From contig VBKF01000106.1 of assembly GCA_005888095.1 (NCBI GenBank), positions 35,208 to 99,207 on the forward strand: a DNA stretch of 64,000 bases, in the 5' to 3' direction. Under the pieces are notes generated by a model, which saw only the letters and a list, made by a program, of their open reading frames with translations, searched no databases and was not told the origin of the DNA. Shown here piece after piece: positions 54,345 to 62,901 of this stretch. Origin of the DNA: Deltaproteobacteria bacterium (GTDB taxonomy: Bacteria > Desulfobacterota > Binatia > DP-6). Position 1 is the first letter of the stretch. Each line of letters begins with the position of its first letter. A program made the position numbers and the translations under genes.

Positions 54345-55682
54345 ATGAGCAGACCGGCCGAGGTCCCTCTCGAATCCCGGCCGCGGCCGCGCGCGCTCCG
54401 CACCGTTCCGCCGCCGCGCCGGAGCCACGTCGGCACCATCTCGCTCCTCGTGGCCCTGACCGGCGTCGTGATCTCGCGGCTGGCGCTCGCCACGGGACCG
54501 CTGGCGGGCGCCCCCTGGCTCCGCGTCGTCGCCGCGGGCTTCGAGGCCGCCGTGGTCGGTGCCCTGGCCGACTGGTTCGCCGTGACCGCCCTCTTCCGTC
54601 ACCCGCTCGGCGTCCCCATCCCGCACACCGCCATCATCCCGGCGCGGCGCGCCAAGATCACCGAGGGCATCGTCAACATGGTGCAGCACGAGTGGCTGTC
54701 CCCGGAGGTGATCGGCGCGCGGCTCGGCCGCCTGGCGCCGAGCGCGGTCGTCGCCGATTGGCTCGGCGACCCGGCGCACGTCGAGCGTCTCGGCGCGCCG
54801 CTGCGCGATCTCCTGCGTGGCATCGCGCGGGTCCTCACCGAGGAGGAGGTCGTCCACTTCGTCGACCGCGTCGCCCAGCGACAGCTCCGCGAGCTGCCGC
54901 TCGACGCCTCGACGGGGGCTTGGCTCGCGCGCGCGGTGACGAGCGAGGGCGCCGGCCCGGCGTTCGAGAGCCTCGCGCTGTCGTTCGCCAACCTCACGGC
55001 CCGGCCGCGCACGGCCGCGGAGCTGCACTGGTGGCTCGACCGCTCCGCCGGGGCGCTGCACGCCTCCGGCAAGCGTTTCTTGCCCTTCGTGCTCCGCCGC
55101 AAGGTCGTGCAGCGCGCGATCGTCGAGGCGGCCTGCGACTACGCCTCCTCCGAGCTGCGCAGCGCCGCACGCGACCCGGCGCATCCCCTCCGCCGAACCG
55201 TGCTCGCAGCGCTCCGTCGCTTCGCCGAGCGGCTCGCCGCCGGCGACGCCGCCGCCCTAGCACAGGCCGAGCGCCTGCGCCGCGCGCTCCTCGAGAGCAT
55301 CCAGGCCGGTCCGGTCGTCCGCACCATGCTCGCCCGCCTGCGCGAGCAGCTCGAGCAGGACCTCGCCGACCGGCAGAGCGCGCTCTCGACGCTGATCGAC
55401 CGCCAGCTGCGCACCGGCATCCTCGAGCTCCTCGCGGACGTGGGCCGCCGCAGCGCCTTCGACCGTTGGGTGCGGACGACCGCGAGCGACCTCCTCCGCC
55501 GCCACCACTCCGAGATCGGCCTCACGGTGCGCGAGAGCCTCGAGGGGCTCGGCGACGAGGAGCTCGTGCGGCAGATCGAGGACCGCGTGGGCGCGGATCT
55601 CCAGTTCATCCGGCTGAACGGCGCCGTCGTGGGCGGCCTGGTCGGCCTCGTGCTCGCCCTGATCCACCGGCTCGCGGGCTGA
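54345..55682 (+). CDS. DUF445 family membrane protein
   Basis: A 445-residue protein with an N-terminal membrane helix (VGTISLLVALTGVVISRLALA), the signature GFEAAVVGALADWFAVTALFRHPLGVPIPHTAIIPARRAKITEGIVNMVQHEWL, a long charged helical central part, and a hydrophobic C-terminal segment (LNGAVVGGLVGLVLALIHRLAG). This is the YjiN/DUF445 architecture; its function is not established. AAAGGAG lies 5 bases before the ATG at 54345; the ATG at 54341 is in another frame. Confidence 0.88.
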   Translation: MSRPAEVPLESRPRPRALRTVPPPRRSHVGTISLLVALTGVVISRLALATGPLAGAPWLRVVAAGFEAAVVGALADWFAVTALFRHPLGVPIPHTAIIPARRAKITEGIVNMVQHEWLSPEVIGARLGRLAPSAVVADWLGDPAHVERLGAPLRDLLRGIARVLTEEEVVHFVDRVAQRQLRELPLDASTGAWLARAVTSEGAGPAFESLALSFANLTARPRTAAELHWWLDRSAGALHASGKRFLPFVLRRKVVQRAIVEAACDYASSELRSAARDPAHPLRRTVLAALRRFAERLAAGDAAALAQAERLRRALLESIQAGPVVRTMLARLREQLEQDLADRQSALSTLIDRQLRTGILELLADVGRRSAFDRWVRTTASDLLRRHHSEIGLTVRESLEGLGDEELVRQIEDRVGADLQFIRLNGAVVGGLVGLVLALIHRLAG

Positions 55683-55714
55683 GGGTCTATTCGCCGTAGC
55701 TGGCCGATCCGTCG

Positions 55715-56563
55715 CTACGCTGCGGGCGCATACTCCTCGTACTGTGGAAGCTCGTCCTGGATCTCGTACCAGGGCGCCTTCGAGCCCACGAAGATATGAG
55801 CCTGGGGTCGCATCCCGGGGTCGTCGTCGAGCGTTCCCATCGGGACGATTGCGAAGTTACGCTCGCGGTCGAAACGCGGCACCGGCCCGCCGCAGGTGCA
55901 GCAGAAGGTCTGCGTGAAGAACTGCGCCTCGGGGACCTTGTATGACGCGACGCCCTCGACGCCCCGGGTGAAGCGGACGCCGTCGACGCTGGTGACGAGG
56001 TTCGAGGCGTGCGCCGCGCCTCGCGCCTTCCGGCATCGCGAGCAGTGACAGTTCCGGGCGCGGAGCGGCTGCCCCTCGACCACGTACGCGACGCCGCTGC
56101 AGAGACAGCTCCCGCGCGGCGCGGGCCCGGGCGGATCGGGCGGTGGCCGGTCCGGCTGCGCCGGCACGTCGATACCGGGGGGATATGCATCGAAGCGCGG
56201 GAGGGCGTCGCGGATCTCGAACCATGACGCCCGCGAGGCAACGAAGATGTGGGCCTCCGGGCGCGCACCCGGATCCTCCTCCAAGCAGCCGGCGGGCAGG
56301 AAGACGAGGCCCTGCCACGGATCGCCCGGCACGACGGAGCCGCAGCGCGTGCAGAAGTAGCGGAAGAAGCCGGGCGAAGACTCCCAGCGCCCGACCCGCT
56401 CGCGCCCGCTCGACCGGAAGCCACTCGCCGAGGCCGCGACGTAGGTGGCGAACGGGGTGCCGTGGGCCTTTCGGCAGCGCGAGCAGTGACAGTGCGACAT
56501 GAACTGGAACGGTCCCTCGGCGTCCCAGGTGACGGCGCCACACAGGCAGCGGCTGCGTGTCAT
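55715..56563 (-). CDS. Tandem GFA-family (CENP-V/GFA-like) zinc protein
   Basis: A 282-residue protein that is two GFA domains in a row. Domain 1 (about 1-135) has RCLCGAVTWDAEGPFQF, SHCHCSRCRKAHGTPFATYV and FCTRCGS. Domain 2 (about 150-282) has CLCSGVAYVVEGQPL, NCHCSRCRKARGAAHAS and FCCTCGGPVPRFD. These are the zinc-binding CxC, CHCSxCRK and CxxC sets of glutathione-dependent formaldehyde-activating (GFA) proteins. Each half ends with a similar HIFVxSxAxWxEIxDxLPxxxxY tail, so the gene arose by duplication. GFA proteins bind glutathione, though many lack proven activity. Confidence 0.9.
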   Translation of the reverse strand: MTRSRCLCGAVTWDAEGPFQFMSHCHCSRCRKAHGTPFATYVAASASGFRSSGRERVGRWESSPGFFRYFCTRCGSVVPGDPWQGLVFLPAGCLEEDPGARPEAHIFVASRASWFEIRDALPRFDAYPPGIDVPAQPDRPPPDPPGPAPRGSCLCSGVAYVVEGQPLRARNCHCSRCRKARGAAHASNLVTSVDGVRFTRGVEGVASYKVPEAQFFTQTFCCTCGGPVPRFDRERNFAIVPMGTLDDDPGMRPQAHIFVGSKAPWYEIQDELPQYEEYAPAA

Positions 56564-56700
56564 GCGGGCTCTCTCTCAGGTCCGTTCCCGGCGCGCAAGG
56601 CGGCCTCGATGCGCGCCTCCCCACGATCGTGCTGCGTGCCACGACAGGGCCGCGATGGCTTGCGCGACACGCCCGTGCTACTCGAGGGGCGGAGGCTCGT

Positions 56701-57207
56701 GTGTCTGCGATCGACATCATCAAACGTCGCCTGAAGGAGGAGCGCATCCCCGACGCGCCCTTCCCCGACGAGATCAGCGAGAAGAAGAAGCGGCCGCGCG
56801 AGGTCGCGTTCATGGACGTAAACCTCTGCTTCCCGTGCGGCAAGTGCCCCGAGTTCTGCCCGGTCCAGTGCATCGAGTACCTCGCGCCCGGCACGCTACC
56901 AGGCCGGGGCGTGCAGCCGGTGCAGGACCGCTTCCAGGAGTGCATCGGGTGCTACATCTGCGTCGAGGTGTGTGCGCTGCTCACCGACTACGACGCCGTC
57001 CGCATGTACGACGTCGACCTCGTGGAGGAGCTTCTCGGGGCCAGCATCACCGACAAGAGGCCGGACGAATACGTCCCGGCCCAGCCCTACGAGGAGCTCT
57101 TCTCCGAGGGCGGCAGCCGCAGCGTGCGGCACCTCGGCAGGGGCTCTCGCATCTGGGAGAAGATGAACGCCGAGGAGCGCACCGTCATGCAGCGCGAGCG
57201 CGGGTGA
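56701..57207 (+). CDS. 2[4Fe-4S] ferredoxin-like protein with C-terminal extension
   Basis: A 168-residue electron carrier. Two cluster motifs are seen: CFPCGKCPEFCPVQC (first, CxxCxxCxxxC) and CIGCYICVEVC (second), flanking a YLAPGTLPGRGVQPVQDRFQE insert. An N-terminal Lys/Arg-rich stretch and an about 70-residue C-terminal tail surround the domain. The last Cys of motif two is not followed by the usual Pro. The GTG at 56701 has GGAGG 4-5 bases upstream. It is divergent from the GFA gene and convergent with the collagen-like gene. Its redox partner is not evident nearby. Confidence 0.88.
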   Translation: MSAIDIIKRRLKEERIPDAPFPDEISEKKKRPREVAFMDVNLCFPCGKCPEFCPVQCIEYLAPGTLPGRGVQPVQDRFQECIGCYICVEVCALLTDYDAVRMYDVDLVEELLGASITDKRPDEYVPAQPYEELFSEGGSRSVRHLGRGSRIWEKMNAEERTVMQRERG

Positions 57208-57237
57208 GGAGGGTGAGCGATCCTCCGGAGAGCGAGG

Positions 57238-57257
57238 CGGGGGGCCGAAGCCCCCCG
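57238..57257. terminator. Terminator-like hairpin between convergent genes
   Basis: A perfect 8-bp stem (CGGGGGGC / GCCCCCCG) with a CGAA tetraloop lies between the ferredoxin stop and the end of the collagen-like gene. There is no U-tract on either strand, as with the other two junction hairpins in this window. Confidence 0.5.
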
Positions 57258-57266
57258 TCTGCCGCC

Positions 57267-59087
57267 CTACTGCGTAACGAGCGTTGATACCTGCGAAGCC
57301 GTCACCTTGATGTCGAACGCCGACGTGCTGCCGGAGTTGCCGTCGAGGCGCACGCAGTTCAGCGTCACCGTGATCGGGTTGGGGAATACATTCGCGATCA
57401 CGAACGGAAGCGTCGTAGCGCCCGGAATACCACTACCCTGCGCGGGCACGACGGTCGCGGTCGTGCTGTCCGAATCGACGATGTTGCCACTCACGTCCTG
57501 CGCCAGCAGGCTGCACCTGACGTAGTGGGTCTTGTTGGTCTGGCCGTTCGAAAGCCACATCTTGGCATTTATGAGATACGTGCCGCTACTCAAGTTCACC
57601 GTGCTCAGCGTAACGCTGGCCCCGGTGTTGGGAATCGAAGCGGCCCCCTGGGCCAGCGCCGAGCGGTAGACCTCCAAAATGCCCGGATCACCCTTCGGGC
57701 CCTGCGTCCCCGTCAGACCCTGAGGTCCCTGCGCGCCGGTGTCGCCCTTCGAACCCTGAGCACCCTGCGCTCCCTTGCAATCTAGCACGCTGCACGTGCC
57801 GTCGTGATTCACGTCCTCGGTGCCGAGGTCACACTGGCTATTCTGGTTTAGATCCCAGCAATTCACGCCATGCGCGCCCTGCGGGCCTTGGGTGCCGGGG
57901 TCACCCTTGGGCCCCTGCCCTCCTGGCGCACCAGTATCGCCCTTCGGACCCTGGGGACCGCCATCCCCCGTGTCACCCTTCGGGCCCTGCCCCCCGTTCG
58001 CACCTCGGCAGTCCTCGATGTCGCAGGCGCCGTCCTGATTCACGTCCTCGGTGGCGAGGTCACACGCGCCGTCCTGGTTCAAATCCCAGCAATGCAGACC
58101 ATGAGCGCCCTCCGGGCCTTGGTCACCCTTGGGGCCCTGCGCGCCGGTGTCGCCTTTGGGACCCTGCGCGCCGGCATCTCCCGGAGAACCCTGCGGGCCG
58201 GACGCGCCCGGGTCGCCCTTCGACCCCTGCGCGCCCGGTGCGCCGTCATCCCCCCGGTCGCCTCTCGGACCCTGCGCGCCGGTCGCACCTCGGCAGTCCT
58301 CGACGTCGCAGGCGCCGTCGTGATTCACGTCCTCGATGGCGAGGTCACACGCGCCGTCCTGGTTCAAATCCCAGCAATGCAGCCCGGGAGCGCCCGCCGG
58401 GCCTTGGTCACCCTTGAGGCCCTGCGCACCGGCGTCGCCCTTGGAGCCCTGCGCACCGGTGTCGCCTTTGGGACCCTGCGCGCCGGCATCTCCCGGAGGT
58501 CCCTGCGGACCCGGATCACCCGTCGGACCCTGAGGTCCGGCAGGACCTCGGCAATCCAGAACCGTGCACTCCCCATCTCCGTCCACATCCTCCGTCGCCA
58601 GCTGGCACCGTCCATCGGCGTTCAGATCCCAGCAATCGATTCCGTTCGCCCCGGGATTACCTCTCGGACCCTGCGGTCCCCCTCTCCCTTCAAGACCGAT
58701 CGGCCCCATCGGGCCCATGGGACCCGCAGGCCCGGCTGGACCGCCCGGGCCCTGCGACCCCGTCGGCCCCATCGGTCCCACGGGACCGGCAGGCCCGGCC
58801 GGACCGCCTGGACCCAGCAGGCCCGTCGGCCCCATCGGCCCCATCGGGCCGTTGGGGCCCGCAGGACCGGTCGGACCCGGCCGCCCCATCGGCCCCATCG
58901 GGCCGGGGGGACCCGTCGGACCGGTCCCGAGCCTGACCTGAATTTCTCCCACCTTGCACTGCGATCGGAGGGTATCCCCCTTGGCGCCCCGGCAAACGAC
59001 GAGGTTGCTCGTTGCCGCGCCCGCCGACCCCAGGCCAGAGCTGCAGAGCCAGACCAGTCCCAGCGCCAGTGTGTACGACAGTCTCAT
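57267..59087 (-). CDS. Secreted collagen-like protein with four Cys-rich acidic inserts
   Basis: A 606-residue protein with a signal peptide (1-24). Residues 56-470 are mostly Gly-X-Y repeats, divided by four nearly identical inserts at 152-179, 238-265, 333-360 and 410-437. Each has four Cys at offsets 0, 9, 22 and 27 and acidic stretches of the DLNxDGxC / EDVNxDGxC type that look like calcium-binding loops. A non-repetitive domain (about 470-606) with [13 protein letters not shown] and [11 protein letters not shown] closes the protein. Collagen-like stalks form triple helices and project from cells. AAAGGAT lies about 9 bases before the ATG. Confidence 0.88.
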   Translation of the reverse strand: MRLSYTLALGLVWLCSSGLGSAGAATSNLVVCRGAKGDTLRSQCKVGEIQVRLGTGPTGPPGPMGPMGRPGPTGPAGPNGPMGPMGPTGLLGPGGPAGPAGPVGPMGPTGSQGPGGPAGPAGPMGPMGPIGLEGRGGPQGPRGNPGANGIDCWDLNADGRCQLATEDVDGDGECTVLDCRGPAGPQGPTGDPGPQGPPGDAGAQGPKGDTGAQGSKGDAGAQGLKGDQGPAGAPGLHCWDLNQDGACDLAIEDVNHDGACDVEDCRGATGAQGPRGDRGDDGAPGAQGSKGDPGASGPQGSPGDAGAQGPKGDTGAQGPKGDQGPEGAHGLHCWDLNQDGACDLATEDVNQDGACDIEDCRGANGGQGPKGDTGDGGPQGPKGDTGAPGGQGPKGDPGTQGPQGAHGVNCWDLNQNSQCDLGTEDVNHDGTCSVLDCKGAQGAQGSKGDTGAQGPQGLTGTQGPKGDPGILEVYRSALAQGAASIPNTGASVTLSTVNLSSGTYLINAKMWLSNGQTNKTHYVRCSLLAQDVSGNIVDSDSTTATVVPAQGSGIPGATTLPFVIANVFPNPITVTLNCVRLDGNSGSTSAFDIKVTASQVSTLVTQ

Positions 59088-59745
59088 GCTATCTATCCTT
59101 TCGCCATCGTGTGTTCCGCTGTCCGTTACCCTTCCACCGCCGACAGGCTCACGTCATGACGCGGACGGCGGTGGGCGAACTCGACGACCCGACGGCGCGT
59201 CGGCCGCGGCTCCCCCGTCCTGCAGGGCCGTCGTCCTGCGTTCCAGCCCGCGGTTGACGTAGCGTCTGACCTTCATGGTGCAGATGACCATGCCGTTGCA
59301 TGCCCTTGCCATCGCGCTCAGGAGTACCGGAGCCGCACCGATTATGTCAAGGGTAACTACATATCAGACGATCCCGGGCACTACTTTGAGTACGATATAA
59401 GCTATGTCGCAGCCTGCGCCCTTACCCACTGCCATGCGGGCATCCGTGCCCGCTCGCGTGCGCACCGCTCGGCGGTCCGCGCATTTTCATGTCGTCTGCC
59501 GTGTGTCCTGCATCGACTTCGCAGCGGGCAACGCCGCAAACCGAACACCTCGCAAGCTGCCGCGGTGCCGGCACGTCATTCCGACGTGCACGCAAGCGCT
59601 TGGGCGGCCGCCATCTCGCACTCCGTGTGCGGAGCGCCGGGAGCCACCCGACCCCGAGCGCCGGGGGTCCGGGGCGCGCGGCGGGGTCGCGCGAGCGTTC
59701 AAGCGGAGCGCGGCGCCGCCGCGCGAGGCCCGCAGAACCCCGGGA
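59088..59745. other. 658-bp gap with no supported gene
   Basis: Between the collagen-like gene and the TPR gene, both on the minus strand. No frame shows coding character. A stretch around 59336-59405 is clearly AT-richer than its surroundings. It holds a perfect TTGACA on the minus strand (59350-59345), but the best -10 spacing gives only GGTACT, so a promoter for the collagen-like gene is possible rather than shown. Confidence 0.5.
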
Positions 59746-60231
59746 TCAGTTGATCTGCTTGCGAATCGCTTCCACCGCCGCCTGGGCGAACGGATACTCG
59801 GGCTCGATCTCGAGGGCGCGCTCGAACTCCTCGAGCGCCTTGGCGAGCATGCCCTTCGCCCAGTAGACCTGCCCGAGGTTGCAGTGCGGGTAGTGACGCG
59901 GCTCGTAGCGGGGCGCCTTGATGGCCGCCTCGAGCCACGGGACCGCCTCGTCGAGGCGGCCGAGCTTGATCAGGTACGAGCCGATGTCGTTGTAGGGGTT
60001 GCCGAAGTCCGGATCGACGGCGATCGCCTCCTTGCACTCCGCGATCGCCGCGTCGAGGTTGCCCTGGAAGCTGTACGTCCAGCCGAGGAACGTGTGCGCC
60101 TCGGCCGTCGGATGGAGCGCGATCGAGCGCTGGTAGTACTCGACCGCGCCGTCGAGATCGCCGGACATCTGGCGGCGATATGCCTCGCGCAGGAAGTCGA
60201 TCGCTTTCTCGAAGCGCTCGCCCGAGGGCAT
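59746..60231 (-). CDS. Tetratricopeptide repeat protein
   Basis: A 161-residue protein made almost entirely of TPRs (about four): FLREAYRRQMSGDLDGAVEYYQRSIALHP, AHTFLGWTYSFQGNLDAAIAECKEAIAVDPDF, PYNDIGSYLIKLGRLDEAVPWLEAAIKAP, and HCNLGQVYWAKGMLAKALEEFERALEIEPEY. The repeats bind other proteins; no catalytic part is present. ATG at 60231; GAGGG lies just upstream. The gene stands divergent from the fused DUF35-thiolase. Partner unknown. Confidence 0.88.
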   Translation of the reverse strand: MPSGERFEKAIDFLREAYRRQMSGDLDGAVEYYQRSIALHPTAEAHTFLGWTYSFQGNLDAAIAECKEAIAVDPDFGNPYNDIGSYLIKLGRLDEAVPWLEAAIKAPRYEPRHYPHCNLGQVYWAKGMLAKALEEFERALEIEPEYPFAQAAVEAIRKQIN

Positions 60232-60374
60232 CCCTCGCGTATGATACGCCTCTCCGCGGGCGTTCACGAGAGCGCGGACCACGGCATCCGACACGGCACC
60301 GCGGCTTGCGCGCTCCGGAGGAACCCGGCGACACCCTCGACTCACGTGCGGGGCGGGTGCTACGCAGGCGGGAC

Positions 60375-62024
60375 ATGTCGTCCGTCCGCCCGCCGCTGCC
60401 CGCCCTCGAGCCGGAGACGCAGGCCTTCTGGAGGGCATGCCGGGCCGGCCGCCTCGAGATCGCGCGCTGCCGGGCCTGCGGCTGGTACATCCACCCGCCG
60501 CGGCCGATCTGCTCGCGCTGCCATGCGACCGACGTCGCGCCCGCGGCCGTCAGCGGACGCGGAACGGTCGCGAGTTACACGGTCAACCACAAAGCCTGGA
60601 TCCCCGGCATGGACGTGCCGTACGTCGTCACACTCGTCGAGCTCGTCGAGCAAGCGGACCTCCGCCTCACCACGAATCTCGCGGGCTGCGACCCCGATGC
60701 GGTGCGGATCGGCATGCCGGTCAAGGTGACGTTCGATCCGGTGAGCGACGAGATCGCCCTCCCGCTCTTCGTACGCGACGAGGAGACGTCCCGGCCGGCG
60801 CCCGCTCCGCGCGTGCCGCAGCCCGTCGTGCCCGCCATCCGCCCGCGTGCGGAAGCGCGCTTGGAGCGGCGCGCGATCCTCTCCGGCGTCGGGCAGTCGC
60901 AGATCGGCCGGCGGCTCTTTCGCACCGGCCTCGACCTCACCTGCGAGGCCGCGCTCGCCGCCATCGCCGACGCCGGCCTGGAGCCCGCCGACATCGACGG
61001 CCTCGCGTGCTATCCGGGGCCCGTGACCGGCGACACCGGCTTCGCCGGTCCGGGCACACCCGACGTCCAGGATGCGCTCGGGCTCCAGCTCGGCTGGCAC
61101 GCCTCCGGCCTCGAGGGGCCGGCGCAGGTCGCGCCAGTCATGCACGCCGCGCTGGCCGTCGCCGCCGGTCTCTGCCACCATGCCCTCGTCTACCGCACCG
61201 TCACCGAGGCGAGCGCCGCTGCCGGCACGGGCCGGCTCGGGATCGGCGCCGGCGCCCGAACCGTTGCGGGCTTCGCGCAGTGGCTCGTTCCCTTCGGCGC
61301 CATGTCGGCAGCCAACTGGGTGGCGCTCCACGCCGTGCGCCACATGCACGAGTTCGGGACGCGCCGCGAGCATCTCGGCGAGATCGCGCTCGCGGCGCGC
61401 GCGCACGCGGCGCTGAACCCGGCGGCGGTCTATCGCGAGCCGCTCACGATGGAAGACTACCTCGGCGCACGGCTGGTCACCTGGCCGTTCGGCCTCTACG
61501 ACTGCGACGCCCCCGTCGACGGGTCCACCGCCGTCATCGTGTCGAGCGCCGACGTGGCCCGCGATCTCCCGTCGCCGGCGGTCCACATCCACGCCATCGG
61601 GAGCGCGATCCGCTCGCGGCCGATCTGGGACCAGTGGGAAGATCTGACGACGATGGCGGCGCGCGATGCTGCCGAGCAGCTCTGGGCGCGCGCCGACCTC
61701 CGCCCCGCCGATGTCGACACGATCCAGCTCTACGACGGCTTCAGCTGGCTTGCGCTCGCCTGGATCGAGGCCCTCGGCTTCTGCAAACGCGGCGAGGGCG
61801 GTCCGTTCGTGGCTTCGGGCCGCATTCGGCTGGGCGGCGAGCTGCCGCTCAACACCTGGGGCGGTCAGCTCTCGGGCGGCCGCCTGCACGGCTTCGGCTT
61901 CCTCGCCGAGGCGATCCGCCAGCTCCGCGGGACCTGCGGCGCGCGGCAGGTGCCGGACTGCGAGGTGGCGCTGGTGGCGGCCGGGGGAGGCCCGATCGCC
62001 GGCTGCATCCTGCTCACGCGCTGA
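60375..62024 (+). CDS. Fused DUF35 (Zn-ribbon/OB) - thiolase-like protein
   Basis: A 549-residue protein in which both halves of a DUF35/thiolase-like complex are one chain. The N-terminal part (about 1-140) has the zinc ribbon C32/C35/C46/C49 and an OB fold (SYTVNHKAWIPGMDVPYVVTLVEL). After a Pro-rich linker (about 140-155) comes a thiolase-like domain: RAILSGVGQSQIGRRLFRTGLDLTCEAALAAIADAGLEPADIDGL, LYDGFSWLALAWIEALGFCKRGEGGPF, and LPLNTWGGQLSGGRLHGFGFLAEAIRQLRG. The position of the usual nucleophilic Cys is not a Cys (GLEGPAQVAPVMHAA), so an aldolase-type or other non-thiolytic activity is likely. SDR follows by 48 bp. Confidence 0.9.
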   Translation: MSSVRPPLPALEPETQAFWRACRAGRLEIARCRACGWYIHPPRPICSRCHATDVAPAAVSGRGTVASYTVNHKAWIPGMDVPYVVTLVELVEQADLRLTTNLAGCDPDAVRIGMPVKVTFDPVSDEIALPLFVRDEETSRPAPAPRVPQPVVPAIRPRAEARLERRAILSGVGQSQIGRRLFRTGLDLTCEAALAAIADAGLEPADIDGLACYPGPVTGDTGFAGPGTPDVQDALGLQLGWHASGLEGPAQVAPVMHAALAVAAGLCHHALVYRTVTEASAAAGTGRLGIGAGARTVAGFAQWLVPFGAMSAANWVALHAVRHMHEFGTRREHLGEIALAARAHAALNPAAVYREPLTMEDYLGARLVTWPFGLYDCDAPVDGSTAVIVSSADVARDLPSPAVHIHAIGSAIRSRPIWDQWEDLTTMAARDAAEQLWARADLRPADVDTIQLYDGFSWLALAWIEALGFCKRGEGGPFVASGRIRLGGELPLNTWGGQLSGGRLHGFGFLAEAIRQLRGTCGARQVPDCEVALVAAGGGPIAGCILLTR

Positions 62025-62072
62025 GCAAGCGTACTTGTGCGGGTCGAGCTCGCTGTCGTAGCCTCGGCCATC

Positions 62073-62894
62073 ATGCGGACGTTCACGGACCGGGTCGCCG
62101 TCGTCACGGGGGCCGCGAGCGGCATCGGCCGGGCGCTCGCGAGTCGCTTCGCCGCCGAGGGTATGAAGGTCGTGCTGGCCGACCTCGACGGGGGGGCGCT
62201 CGGCACGGTCGAGCGGGAGCTCGCGGCGAGCGGCGCCCGCGCGCTCGCCGTGCCGACCGACGTCGCGCGCGCCGCCGACGTCGAGGCGCTCGCCCGCCGT
62301 GCGCTCGACGCCTTCGGCGCCGTCCACGTGCTGTGCAACAACGCGGGCGTGGCGGGCCGCCCCGCACCGATCTGGGAGCAGTCGGTCGCGGACTGGGAGT
62401 GGACCCTCGGCGTCAACCTGTGGGGCGTCATCCACGGCCTCCACGTCTTCCTGCCGCTCATGCTCGCCCAGGACAGCGAGGGGCACGTCGTCAATACGGC
62501 CTCGATGGCGGGCCTCGTCTCGCTGCCCAACCTCGCCCCATACCACGCCACCAAGCACGCCGTGGTGACGATCTCGGAGTCACTGCACCACGAGCTCGCG
62601 CTCCGCGGGAGCCGGCTGCGGGCGTCGGTCCTCTGTCCGGGCTTCGTCCGCACGCACATCATGGAGGCGGCGCGCCCCGCGTCGACCGAGGAGATGCGCC
62701 GCTGGGAAGCCGGCTACCGCCGGCTGATCGCGGCGGGCATGCCCCCCGAGGAAGTCGCCGCGCGCGTGGTCGACGCGATCCGGGAGGAGCGCTTCTGGAT
62801 CCTGCCGCACCCCGAGACGAAGGTCGGCTTCGAGATCCGTGCCCGGTCGATCCTCGAGGAACAGAACCCGATGTTCCAGCCGTTCCTCGACTGA
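62073..62894 (+). CDS. SDR family NAD(P)-dependent oxidoreductase
   Basis: A 273-residue classical short-chain dehydrogenase. It has the cofactor motif VTGAASGIGRALASRF, an Asp at the end of strand 2 (LADLDGG, favouring NAD), CNNAGVAG, the catalytic Ser in VVNTASMAGLVSLPN, and YHATKHA with Tyr and Lys. The start is the ATG at 62073, where homology begins. It follows the fused DUF35-thiolase by 48 bp, so it may handle the alcohol or ketone substrate or product of that enzyme. It is convergent with the next gene. Confidence 0.9.
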   Translation: MRTFTDRVAVVTGAASGIGRALASRFAAEGMKVVLADLDGGALGTVERELAASGARALAVPTDVARAADVEALARRALDAFGAVHVLCNNAGVAGRPAPIWEQSVADWEWTLGVNLWGVIHGLHVFLPLMLAQDSEGHVVNTASMAGLVSLPNLAPYHATKHAVVTISESLHHELALRGSRLRASVLCPGFVRTHIMEAARPASTEEMRRWEAGYRRLIAAGMPPEEVAARVVDAIREERFWILPHPETKVGFEIRARSILEEQNPMFQPFLD

Positions 62895-62901
62895 CGGTGG
62901 C

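Noticed and set aside
57700..58920. Short DNA repeats in the collagen-like gene, possible CRISPR
   Set aside because: The repetition is codon-level Gly-X-Y and insert modules within one open frame; there are no constant repeats with unique spacers.
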